The notes under the pieces were generated by a model that was not told where the DNA came from, did no database searches, and saw nothing but the letters and a program-made list of their open reading frames with translations. From Sporosarcina highlanderae (lineage in GTDB: Bacteria; Bacillota; Bacilli; Bacillales_A; Planococcaceae): a DNA stretch of 64,000 nucleotides. Below are positions 9,783-19,200 of this stretch, piece by piece. The first letter of the stretch is position 1. Each line of letters starts with the position of its first letter. A program made the translations under genes and the position numbers. The stretch spans positions 124,001 to 188,000 of the forward strand of contig NZ_JAROCC010000004.1 of the NCBI RefSeq assembly GCF_030433715.1, written 5' to 3'.

Positions 9783-12700
9783 GTGTTGTAATCCCCTTCT
9801 CTTTAAACAGCCAAACTTTTAGAAGGGACATGAGTTGTTTTGAATCCACAGGCTTCATAATATAATCAGAAGCACCTACTTTTAATATCTTTTCACGGTC
9901 CTCTTTCATTGCTTTTGCAGTCAAAGAAATAATTGGCACATCGTGAAACTTAGGATTTCTCCGTAATTCATGGATTGTTTGATAGCCATCCATCTCAGGC
10001 ATCATGATATCCATAATAATAATGTCAACAGAAGGATCTTCCTTCAATAAATTTAAACATTCAATTCCATTTTCCGCAAAACGGATATCCATACCGTAAT
10101 GCTCTAACGTGCTGGAAATTGCAAAAACATTACGCACATCGTCATCTACAAGAAGAACTTTTTTCCCCTCGAGTCCTGTCATATCAATGTGATCTTTCTC
10201 CACATATCCCTCATTCTTGACAAGTATGCTTGTTTCATTTAAATACAAGCTCAATTCTTCCTTCAGCCGCTGTGGTGAATGCTCGTCCTTTATGATGATG
10301 GCATGAGCATGCTGATTTAAAAGAAGCTCTTCTTTCGACGATAAATCCTTTCCTGTATACACAAATATCTTGAGAGATTTATCTATTCCGAGAATATCCT
10401 CGATTAATTTAAATCCTGAGATGTCCGTTAAACCTAAATCTACTATTACACAGTCAAACTGCCTTCTTTTTAATTCGACTAAGGCTTCCGCGCCAGTTGA
10501 TACAGCCTTCAAGATGAAATCCATATCACTGATGAGTTCCATCAAGCTATTTCGTTGATTTAAATCATCGTCTACAATTAATAATTTTTTAATTTGATCA
10601 TCAACCAATGGAGCAGGAAGAATTTCTGTTTCCACTTTTTCGTTACTTATCTGAACATCTTCTCTTTCAATATGCACTTCTCTCGGACTATCAAATGATT
10701 CTTCATCCTTATAGTTTCCTACTTGGAATGAGAATGTGCTGCCTTTCCCCTCCAGGCTATATAGAAAAATTTTCCCGTTCAGCAAATTTGCTATTTCTTT
10801 GCTGATTGATAATCCGAGACCAGTCCCCCCAAACCTTCTACTTGTAGTGCCGTCAACTTGTTGGAATGCCTCGAAGATTAAGGCTTGATTCTCTTCGGCG
10901 ATTCCTATTCCTGTATCTGAGACAGAAAAAACAACGGATGGCTGAGTTGAAGAATAGTCAACCCCAACAGAAAGTCTAACTTCACCTGAATTCGTAAATT
11001 TAAATGCATTCGAAAGAAGGTTTTTTAGTACTTGATTGATCTTCACTTCATCGGAATAGATGAATTCTGGCAGGCCGTCTTGAAGTTCTATTTTAAAACC
11101 AAGGTTCTTGTCACTCGCCATAATCCGGAAATTACTTTCTATATACTCAGCTATGTCTTTTATAAACACCTTACTCAAGTTGAGGTTCATTTTTCCTGAC
11201 TCGATTTTAGATAAATCCAATATATCATTGATCAGCGACAAAAGTTCTTTCCCTGAAGCATGTATCGTTTTTGCAAACTTCACTTGCTTTGGTGATAGTG
11301 TCTCTTCTTTATTTTCAGAGAGTAAATTAGATAAAATCAGCAAGCTATTTAACGGTGTGCGTAATTCATGGGATATATTTGCCAAAAACTCCGACTTGTA
11401 TTTTGAGCTAAGGTTCAGCTGCCTCGCTTGCTCTTCGAGTTCAACCCTAACCTTTTCTAATTCAACATTTTTCATTTCAAATTTTTGGTTTTGTTTTTCA
11501 AGGAGGTGCGCTTTTTCTTCGAGTTCCACGTTAGTTTGCTCAAGTTCCTCTTGCTGCAATTGTAATTTTTCTTCAGATTGTCGAAGTGTTGTAGTTTGTT
11601 GTTCTAACTCTTCATTCGTTGCTTTTAACTCATCCTGTTGAGTCTGCAACTCTTCCGATTGAGCTTGGATTTCCTCCATTAAGATCTGTGTTTCTTCCAA
11701 TAGTTTCGCCTGCTTGATTCTTCCAATTACGCTCTCCAAAATCATACCTAAATCATTGATGAGTTCCTCAAGCAATGTCTTTTCTTTTTCAATGATCGGC
11801 TCGAACGAAGCTATCTCAACGACACCATTAACCTCGCCTTCGAATAGGATTGGCAAGAGATACAATGTTAAAGGGGCCGCTTCTCCAAGACCTGATTTTA
11901 CGGTTATATAGTCAGAAGGAACTTTCGACAAGGTGATTGGTTTCTTTTCCAAAGCACATTGTCCGATCAACCCTTCACCAGAACGGAAAGTGGTTGTCAT
12001 ATGTTTACGCTCCCTGAAAGCATACGAAGCACGTAGTTTAAAGATTGCTTCTATCTCTTCCACTTCATCTTCAACTACATAAAAAACAGCATGACTTCCA
12101 CCGATAAGAGGAACAATCTTAGACAAAAACGTATCTGTTAGTGATTCTACAGTTCTTGCTCCGCTCATACTCATTGTAATTTCGGCTATATTGGAATTTA
12201 TCCAAGACAGATCTTGTTGTCTCATCATCTGTTCTTCAAGCGAGGAAGTCATCTGGTTGAAGGAATCGGCTACTTCATCGAATTCATCTCTACCCTTCAC
12301 ATCAACTTTTGTAGTCAAGTCTAAACGGCCGTTCGCAATACCACCCATTACGTTTGCCATCTTGTTTAATCTAGTTGAGAAGGACCAAATACTTCTGAAT
12401 AGCAAAACGATGATACCAATTGTTATTACAATTGACACTATGGATTCCACAAGAACAATCTTAGTAAAACCTTGTTTCTCAGTCTCAAGGGAGGCATACA
12501 TATTCGTTTCGAGTGCAAGAGTCAAATCTGAGATTAAGTCTTGGAATTCTTTTTGAATCACTGCCGAGTTTTCCTTCATTAAAACAAATGCGTCATTCCT
12601 CTTTCCCGTAACTATAAATTCGATTAACCGGGCCTTGTAGAGGTTAAATACAGAATACTGATTGTTTATCTCGCCAATAATCCGGATAGGTTCATCAGTT

Positions 12701-13002
12701 GATGCAAGAGCTCTAAGCCGAGCAATATTCTCGGAGACCTGTTCACTATGTTCTTCTAACATTGAAATCTCTCTTTGAATCAGATCTTCATCTTCGTATA
12801 TAAAAAGGTTTCGCAGACTTATAGCTTCATCCTTTATATCCCGTTGAATCGATGTGGCTAATACGGATAAGTTGTAATTAGTTTCCAACGTATTACTGAT
12901 ATCATTATATTTGGCCATTTGAAACCTTCCAAAACCGATCAGAATAAGTAGGAGAATCAAAAGCGGGCTTAACGCCAGCAACAATTTGGTTCTTATCTTC
13001 AA
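9775..13002 (-). CDS. Membrane hybrid sensor histidine kinase with two receiver domains (RsbK-like)
   Basis: A 1075-aa membrane kinase. A first TM helix (about residues 7-26) and a second (about 182-203) flank a helical extracellular CHASE3/four-helix sensor. Then come HAMP (about 205-260), GAF (about 280-420), a long glutamine- and glutamate-rich coiled coil (about 430-530), HisKA with the phospho-acceptor in ISHELRTPLN (about 542), HATPase_c (GTGLGLSIS), and two receiver domains (about 805-925 and 945-1065; the second has DIIIMDIMMPEMDG). In the first receiver the acceptor region is VIVDLGLTD. The architecture is that of RsbK, which controls the general stress response in the B. cereus group. 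The pathway here is inferred. Confidence 0.85.
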   Translation of the reverse strand: MKIRTKLLLALSPLLILLLILIGFGRFQMAKYNDISNTLETNYNLSVLATSIQRDIKDEAISLRNLFIYEDEDLIQREISMLEEHSEQVSENIARLRALASTDEPIRIIGEINNQYSVFNLYKARLIEFIVTGKRNDAFVLMKENSAVIQKEFQDLISDLTLALETNMYASLETEKQGFTKIVLVESIVSIVITIGIIVLLFRSIWSFSTRLNKMANVMGGIANGRLDLTTKVDVKGRDEFDEVADSFNQMTSSLEEQMMRQQDLSWINSNIAEITMSMSGARTVESLTDTFLSKIVPLIGGSHAVFYVVEDEVEEIEAIFKLRASYAFRERKHMTTTFRSGEGLIGQCALEKKPITLSKVPSDYITVKSGLGEAAPLTLYLLPILFEGEVNGVVEIASFEPIIEKEKTLLEELINDLGMILESVIGRIKQAKLLEETQILMEEIQAQSEELQTQQDELKATNEELEQQTTTLRQSEEKLQLQQEELEQTNVELEEKAHLLEKQNQKFEMKNVELEKVRVELEEQARQLNLSSKYKSEFLANISHELRTPLNSLLILSNLLSENKEETLSPKQVKFAKTIHASGKELLSLINDILDLSKIESGKMNLNLSKVFIKDIAEYIESNFRIMASDKNLGFKIELQDGLPEFIYSDEVKINQVLKNLLSNAFKFTNSGEVRLSVGVDYSSTQPSVVFSVSDTGIGIAEENQALIFEAFQQVDGTTSRRFGGTGLGLSISKEIANLLNGKIFLYSLEGKGSTFSFQVGNYKDEESFDSPREVHIEREDVQISNEKVETEILPAPLVDDQIKKLLIVDDDLNQRNSLMELISDMDFILKAVSTGAEALVELKRRQFDCVIVDLGLTDISGFKLIEDILGIDKSLKIFVYTGKDLSSKEELLLNQHAHAIIIKDEHSPQRLKEELSLYLNETSILVKNEGYVEKDHIDMTGLEGKKVLLVDDDVRNVFAISSTLEHYGMDIRFAENGIECLNLLKEDPSVDIIIMDIMMPEMDGYQTIHELRRNPKFHDVPIISLTAKAMKEDREKILKVGASDYIMKPVDSKQLMSLLKVWLFKEKGITTRE

Positions 13003-13048
13003 TTCATATCGTCCCTTCTGACAATCGACTTTCTATTTTGGAAAGTCA

Positions 13049-15529
13049 TTAAATGCCAATAACTCTATCTGGTTTGGTAACACAATGTTGGTACACCATC
13101 GCCATTGCCTGCGCTCGATCCGTTACACTCATTTTTCTAAAAATGCGAGAGATGTGATTTTTCACTGTATGTTCACTAATATATAGGTATTGAGATATTT
13201 CTTTATTGTTTAATCCAGCCAATAGTAAGTCAAATACTTCGAATTCCCTTGCTGTAATTGAATACTCCTTCTTAATTAGTTCTAATGCCACTGGAATGGG
13301 ATTGTCCAATTGTTCATGATTGACTTCTTTGTATTCCTGCTGTAGCTTGACGTCGAAAACCATCCCGTTGCCTTGTAACATCATTTCTTCAAATCGTTGT
13401 TGCGGAACAGGCTTGCAAAATAGATATCCTTGGACCTCATCGCATCCATGCAGACCCAAAAACTCAAGCTGTTGCTTAGTTTCTACTCCTTCAGCTATTA
13501 CTGATAATCTCAAGGATTTTGCCAACGAGATAACTGCAGTAGTAATGGACCTGTTTTCACTCGACTTATCCATTATTCCTTGAACAAATGATCTGTCGAT
13601 TTTGAGTATATTAATGGGTAATCGGCTTAGATACTGAAGTGAAGAGTAGCCTGTCCCAAAGTCATCAATGCTGATCATAATGCCAATTTCTCTTAATCTA
13701 TGTAATGCATTTATGACGAAATCTTCATTTTCCAATAAAGCCGATTCGGTTAACTCTATCTCTAGTAAGTGTGCAGCTACACCGGTCTCCTCTAAAATCC
13801 TCTCTATATTAGATAAAAAATCCTTTTGCATAAATTGCCGTGCGGAAAAGTTTATTGCTATCCTTACTAAATTGTAATCATTTTCTTGCCAACGCTTCAC
13901 TTGTTGGCAGACAGTCCTTAGCACCCAGTCCCCAATTTTTACAATCAGACCGGTTTGTTCTGCGATTGGTATAAACTCGTTTGGTGACACAGATCCCCAG
14001 CTTGGATGATGCCAACGGAGCAAGACTTCTGCACTTTCCACTTTCCCAGTGACAACATTGACTCGAGGTTGGTAAACGAGTTCAAACTCATTTCTCTCGA
14101 TTGCTTTTCTCAAGTCATTTTGCATAATAAAAGATCGGTAGGATTGCATATTCATTCCTGTATGGAATACTTGATATTTATTTTTTCCCTGCTCCTTTGC
14201 CTGAAACAAAGCAACATCTGCCCTTTTAATTAGTTCATTATAATCCTCCCCGTCATATGGGAAGATGCATAGTCCAATACTTGCTGTAATATACAACTCA
14301 TAATCATTAACCAACAACGGTTGTTGAAGGGCTGCTAAAATATGATCTGCAATTTCCAAAGCGCTTTCCCTATCAGTGTTTGGCAAGATGACGTTAAATT
14401 CATCCCCGCCAACTCTCGCTAAGAAATCTTGGTCTCTAACACAACTGCCAAGTCTAACCGAAACCTCTTGAAGAACACGATCCCCAATAGAGTGACCAAG
14501 TGAATCATTTATGTATTTAAAACGATCCATATCCAAGAACATAACCCCTACTGGTTGATTGGACTCTCTTGCATTCTTCAAATGATTAATTAATGTCTCA
14601 TTAAAGGAGCGCCTGTTCGCTAAACCTGTTAGAAAGTCATGATACGCCATATGTTTAATTAATGCTTCACTTTTTTTCTGCTCTGTAATATCCCGTATCG
14701 TGCATGCAATGATAGTTTGATCCTGAATAAATTTCCAACCGATTTGTATCTCGGACAAAAAGGTCGAACCATCCTTTCTCGTTATATAAATCTCTTCGTG
14801 GCTATCATAACCTCGTATACTTTCATAGCGCTGAATGGACATAAGTATACTATCCAAATAATACCTCGATTCCTTAAAGGTAAATAAAATCCTGATATTT
14901 TCCCCTTCGAGTTCGCCGTCATGGTATTTAAGATTCTTTTCACCTGATGGATTCACCTTTAGTATTTCTCCATCTTTATTTAGAATTATCATCGAATCTC
15001 TTGATGTTTCGTTTATAACGTTTGAAAGTGCTTCTGACACTATTAGTTTAGAAGTTGTTTCAAGAAGGTTTTCATTAGCACGTTTTAATTCTTTTGTTTT
15101 AGCGGTTAACATTGAGGTTTGTTGAACTAGCTGAAACTCCATTTTGTAAATATCGACGAATCGTTCTACCTTTGCCTTTAAAATAAGGGGATCAACAGGT
15201 TTAAGTATGTAGTCAATAGCTCCCACGGAATAGCCCATGAAAATATGTTCTGATTCCATATTATTTGCAGTAATGAATAATATGGGGATATTTTTTGTCT
15301 TTTCACGTGCTTTAATAATTTTCGCCGTAGTAAAACCATCCATTTTAGGCATTTGAACATCCAACAATATCAATGCGAAAGGCATTTTTAAAAGACACTT
15401 TAAAGCCTCTTCTCCGGAAGACGCTTTGACTATGTTATATTCGTCTTTCTCGATGACTGCCTCTATGGCCATAAGATTTTCCGGTCGGTCGTCAACTAAA
15501 AGTATATTTATCTTTTCATTCAAATGCAT
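13049..15529 (-). CDS. Response regulator with REC-PAS-GGDEF-EAL-LuxR HTH domains
   Basis: An 826-aa protein combining an N-terminal receiver (phospho-Asp in ILLDVQMPKMDG, about residue 56), a PAS domain (about 165-295), a diguanylate cyclase domain with intact GGDEF (about 375), an EAL-type phosphodiesterase domain and a C-terminal LuxR/GerE helix-turn-helix (about 755-815). The EAL signature reads EVL but keeps the metal-binding Glu, and DDFGTGYSSL is intact. It could both make or break c-di-GMP and bind DNA. The ATG at 15529 is chosen because AAGGGA lies 8 nt upstream. It lies directly upstream of the hybrid kinase and is a likely phosphotransfer partner. Confidence 0.85.
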   Translation of the reverse strand: MHLNEKINILLVDDRPENLMAIEAVIEKDEYNIVKASSGEEALKCLLKMPFALILLDVQMPKMDGFTTAKIIKAREKTKNIPILFITANNMESEHIFMGYSVGAIDYILKPVDPLILKAKVERFVDIYKMEFQLVQQTSMLTAKTKELKRANENLLETTSKLIVSEALSNVINETSRDSMIILNKDGEILKVNPSGEKNLKYHDGELEGENIRILFTFKESRYYLDSILMSIQRYESIRGYDSHEEIYITRKDGSTFLSEIQIGWKFIQDQTIIACTIRDITEQKKSEALIKHMAYHDFLTGLANRRSFNETLINHLKNARESNQPVGVMFLDMDRFKYINDSLGHSIGDRVLQEVSVRLGSCVRDQDFLARVGGDEFNVILPNTDRESALEIADHILAALQQPLLVNDYELYITASIGLCIFPYDGEDYNELIKRADVALFQAKEQGKNKYQVFHTGMNMQSYRSFIMQNDLRKAIERNEFELVYQPRVNVVTGKVESAEVLLRWHHPSWGSVSPNEFIPIAEQTGLIVKIGDWVLRTVCQQVKRWQENDYNLVRIAINFSARQFMQKDFLSNIERILEETGVAAHLLEIELTESALLENEDFVINALHRLREIGIMISIDDFGTGYSSLQYLSRLPINILKIDRSFVQGIMDKSSENRSITTAVISLAKSLRLSVIAEGVETKQQLEFLGLHGCDEVQGYLFCKPVPQQRFEEMMLQGNGMVFDVKLQQEYKEVNHEQLDNPIPVALELIKKEYSITAREFEVFDLLLAGLNNKEISQYLYISEHTVKNHISRIFRKMSVTDRAQAMAMVYQHCVTKPDRVIGI

Positions 15530-15818
15530 CACGCTTCCCTTCTCAAGTATAAGTTCCAAATATTTTCCATTTGCAAAAATCAGAAAATTAAAGATAGATT
15601 ACTTTCATAGTAATTAAACATTAAATAAAATACAAATTTCATAATCCCATCCGCAATGGTTATTGTCCAAATGGATGCATCTTTTATTATACATCAATAG
15701 GGCTATTTAGTATCGGAAAATTTAAACGGATAACTTGATACTAAATACCCGATTTACTCATTAGTGTTCAGAGAGATTAGAGGTTAATTAGGAATATTGA
15801 TTTGACCCAAATTAAAAA

Positions 15819-15845
15819 GCGCCCTATCCGACAAGGACAGGGCGC
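15819..15845 (-). terminator. Hairpin with T run, minus orientation
   Basis: GCGCCCT pairs with AGGGCGC around a short interrupted loop, and TTTTT follows on the minus strand. No gene ends immediately before it; it lies between the repeat array and the regulator gene. Confidence 0.65.
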
Positions 15846-15910
15846 ACTTACAGTCATCTTGCTTATTTAAATAACATATACCCAACTTGGCCAGTTACAA
15901 ACCACACAGG

Positions 15911-16041
15911 CATAAGAGTTATTGCTCAAAACACTCATAAAATCATCTAAACACGCATAAACCTCACTAAACAAGCATAACTCTCTCCAAACCCGCATAA
16001 ACATCCGCAGAAACTCATAAATCATCTAAATCACGCATAAA
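15911..16041. repeat. Tandem array, exact 20-nt period, six units
   Basis: The core CATAA occurs at 15936, 15956, 15976, 15996, 16016 and 16036, always 20 nt apart, usually as ACGCATAAA or ACTCATAAA. A looser copy is at 15911. The intervening bases are C/A/T-rich on the plus strand and only loosely conserved. The array lies about 30 nt beyond the stranded native tRNA-Arg terminator. Confidence 0.9.
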
Positions 16042-16071
16042 TGCCGATATTGAAATCCTACTATAAAATAA

Positions 16072-16110
16072 AAAACGCCCAAAACCTAATTTTCAAGGTT
16101 CAGGCGTTTC
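16072..16110 (-). terminator. Terminator originally belonging to the tRNA-Arg gene
   Basis: A stem AAACGCC/GGCGTTT with an inner AACCT/AGGTT pairing and a T run on the minus strand lies just outside the left att repeat. In the uninterrupted chromosome this would directly follow the 3' end of tRNA-Arg. The island has separated the two by 24.7 kb. Confidence 0.75.
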
Positions 16111-16112
16111 AG

Positions 16113-16131
16113 TACGTCCCAGGAGGGATTC
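16113..16131. other. Left attachment site core (19-bp direct repeat)
   Basis: TACGTCCCAGGAGGGATTC is identical to 40840-40858, which is the 3' end of tRNA-Arg. The sequences diverge immediately outside the repeat on both sides. This is the expected product of integrase-mediated site-specific insertion at a tRNA 3' end. Confidence 0.92.
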
Positions 16132-16176
16132 AGTGATCCGTTTTAAACCTCGGTACTGCAATCTTTTGACTTAAAT

Positions 16177-16196
16177 TGTGTAGAAAATGTGTAGAA
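16177..16196 (+). other. Left integrase arm-type sites
   Basis: Two copies of TGTGTAGAA stand 11 nt apart (16177 and 16188), 46 nt inside the left att core. The same pair, with the same spacing and orientation, is near the right end at 40699-40718. This is typical of arm sites for lambda-type integrases. Confidence 0.8.
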
Positions 16197-16224
16197 TGAA
16201 GTAACTATAATTTCAAATAAAAAT

Positions 16225-16246
16225 TTTGGGTGGTACAGTACCCAAA
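16225..16246 (-). terminator. Terminator of the DruE-like operon
   Basis: TTTGGGT pairs with ACCCAAA around an 8-nt loop, with ATTTTTATTT following on the minus strand. It begins directly at the helicase stop codon. Confidence 0.75.
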
Positions 16247-19200
16247 TCACTGTTCAATTTCTTCATACACATTTGGCAAATCAAAATTAATTTCATATGG
16301 TGAATAAAATTGAATATCACCCACAGTATATTTCTTTTCAATGTTATTTTTCAATCCAATCACTTTCCCATTTACTAATTCAAGAAATTCATGGTTATTT
16401 ACTGATTTAAATTTCGCATAACCTTGTCCATGATGTAAATCATATGTTGCCTTTAATTTTTTCAAAACACCTATTTCTTGTTCGGATGTGTAGACTTTTA
16501 AGTGACCAGAAACTAAATAAGTCAATAATTCCAAGCCAAGCATTCGATTCAATTGGCCATGTTTCATCTGATTTTGATAGTTTCGTAAGCATTTGTAACA
16601 AGATGAATCACAGTTATTCGCACACTCATTTAATACATCAAATGTTTTTTCAATAATTTCAGTTATTCGGTTACCCGCTTCATATGAATATCCTGCTCCT
16701 CCTGATAATGTGTCAAATAAGTACAAATCAACGAACCCAATACCCTGCTCCTCCTGTAAAATCCGATATCCTACCGTTAGTTCTTGTGCATCAATATCTA
16801 ATATACGACTCGAAGCGAGAACAAGACCTTCACCTAAAGTATTTAAGGCATCGTGCAACCATTTTTTACTTGCATAGAAATCTAATTTTTCATCCATAGT
16901 TAGACGAATTAAAAACAAATCTGTTCTAAATGAGTTACCTAAATAAATTTGATGTAACGATCCAGAACATTTCCTTTCAACCATTCCAGACTGTTGAAAT
17001 GGTTTATCATGTCCTTTTGACAAATCTTCATTCCCCAATACAGGCTTAATAAAGCCACAATCTTCACACATCCAAAAACCACTTTCATTATCTGCACCCC
17101 TGTTTACAATAATCAGCTCTTCATTTTCTCTGTGCATATATTTTATTAAACCCAATTTATTGTATGGAGAAGGTTTGAAGTCTTCTTTATCTATAATTAA
17201 CTGTGGTGTACTAGTATAGCTATATTCCTGTGATAAATCACCTTTTTGTAGTTCTCTACCTTTTTCGGGTGAAAAGCCTGTAGGACGAACATAAGGTCTA
17301 ATTAAAATATTCTCCTTACAGTTCGGACAGACTTCATGAAGTTTATTGTCTTCTAACTTTTTTGTGAAGTTGCACTTCAGACAAAACGCAACACGCTTTT
17401 CATAAATATTAATATCTTGTGCTGGTGCATCAGGGTTTTTAGAGAAAGGATTATAAATACCTCCAATACGATAAGTTTTCTTATTTACAACCACTTGTCT
17501 ACCTGGCGCATATTCACTCAATGCACGATTTAATTCTAATTGTGGCCGCTGTTCTAAAATAACTTTATTTTTGTTGTTCCGTCCTTGAATATAAAAGTTT
17601 GACAAGTTTCTGGGGAATGCATAGGTTGGTAGAAACCCATGGTTGAATAAAAAGTTTAAGAGTAATTCATCTGGATGTTTTTCAGATTGAATATCATCTT
17701 CACCTTCTAGAATTTCGAAATATTTATTTATGCTTTCTTCTACTTCATCAAAAGCATCCACTAAATCTTGATCTAAATTTTCGGCAGCTTCCTTAATAAG
17801 TCCCCATTTCTCACTTTCATTTTTAACTGCTTCTTCTGGAATAATTGCAAAAACCTCTGGATAATTTACAAATTTTAATTTCAGTTGTTTTTGAACCCAA
17901 TCATAAAATGCATCAATTGAAAAAGTTGACTTTCCTTTAAAAAAGTCCAATGTAGAACCTAAAGCTTCTGAAATACTACTTGATATTGTTTCATCATCAG
18001 CATAGTTATGAAAATATGTCTGAATAAGGAGCGCGTGGATATGTCGTTTAATAATTTTTTTATTCGTAATGTAAATAAGGGCCTCTCGATTTTCACCACT
18101 AATAATATACTCTGGATGATTAAAATAATGATGATCGTGTGGCCCATCTTGGGCATATGTAATAACAGTTGAGAGGGATGATCCACGACGGCCAGCTCGA
18201 CCTGCACGCTGTTGATAGTTTTCACGTTGCGGAGGAATGTTGCGCATACCAACGGCAGTTAATGAACCAATATCAATACCTACTTCCATTGTTGTAGTAC
18301 AACTTAAAATATCAACAATACCCAAGTCTTCATCTAATACAATATCTTGAAATGCCATCTCATATTGTTCAGTTGTTGCAAAAGCAACACTTGGATCTTT
18401 CTGAGATAATTGAGCTGTATGTTCTTCAACAGAGATATTTGTAATTTTCTCACCTGCTAAAACTTGAGCAATCGGTGTACGCCAATAGCCTTTTTCTGCA
18501 CGAAGAATATCACTGTTCGGTAGTAGTTCTTCAATTGAATTATCATTACAACTCGGACAGTTATCCTGTATTTTCACAGCGTGAATTTGTTTACAAGATG
18601 TACATTTGTACCATGTGTGATGGATACCATCTTTAATTGTTAATTTATTTAAATCTAAAAAGTATTTATCGTTTTTAGTACGACAAAGTTTTTTAAAAAG
18701 CAACTGAATCAGTGTTTCCGTATTTTCTTCGCCTACACATTTACTAATATTAATTTTCAATTGTTTTGAAATGGAGTGGAAGTTACGCCCCCATTCTGAT
18801 TCATCACGATACAAACCTAATAAGTCTCTTCTTTCATATGGTTCCAAATCAATATCCACGGCTATATTGTCTAGTAACTCTTTGATGAACAAGATAGATA
18901 TATTTTCGAAATCCTTCTGAACAATAAGATTGCGTAAATCTTTACTATAAACTCGTTTTATTGGTACAACAATTCCAGTTGTTGTGTCATAGATGGAATA
19001 GCCTGGTGATCCAATTACTTCCAACATACGAAGTTTAAACTCTTTACGTAAGGACATATCCAAATCGTCATCCGCTTCGTTAAATATTTCGATTAAGTCA
19101 GGTCCATATTCTTCATAGAATTCCCTTACATAATAATCTTTATCTTGTACTAAATCTTTTCTCTTTTCTTGTGAAAATAAATGCAACTGATTTGTATGCA

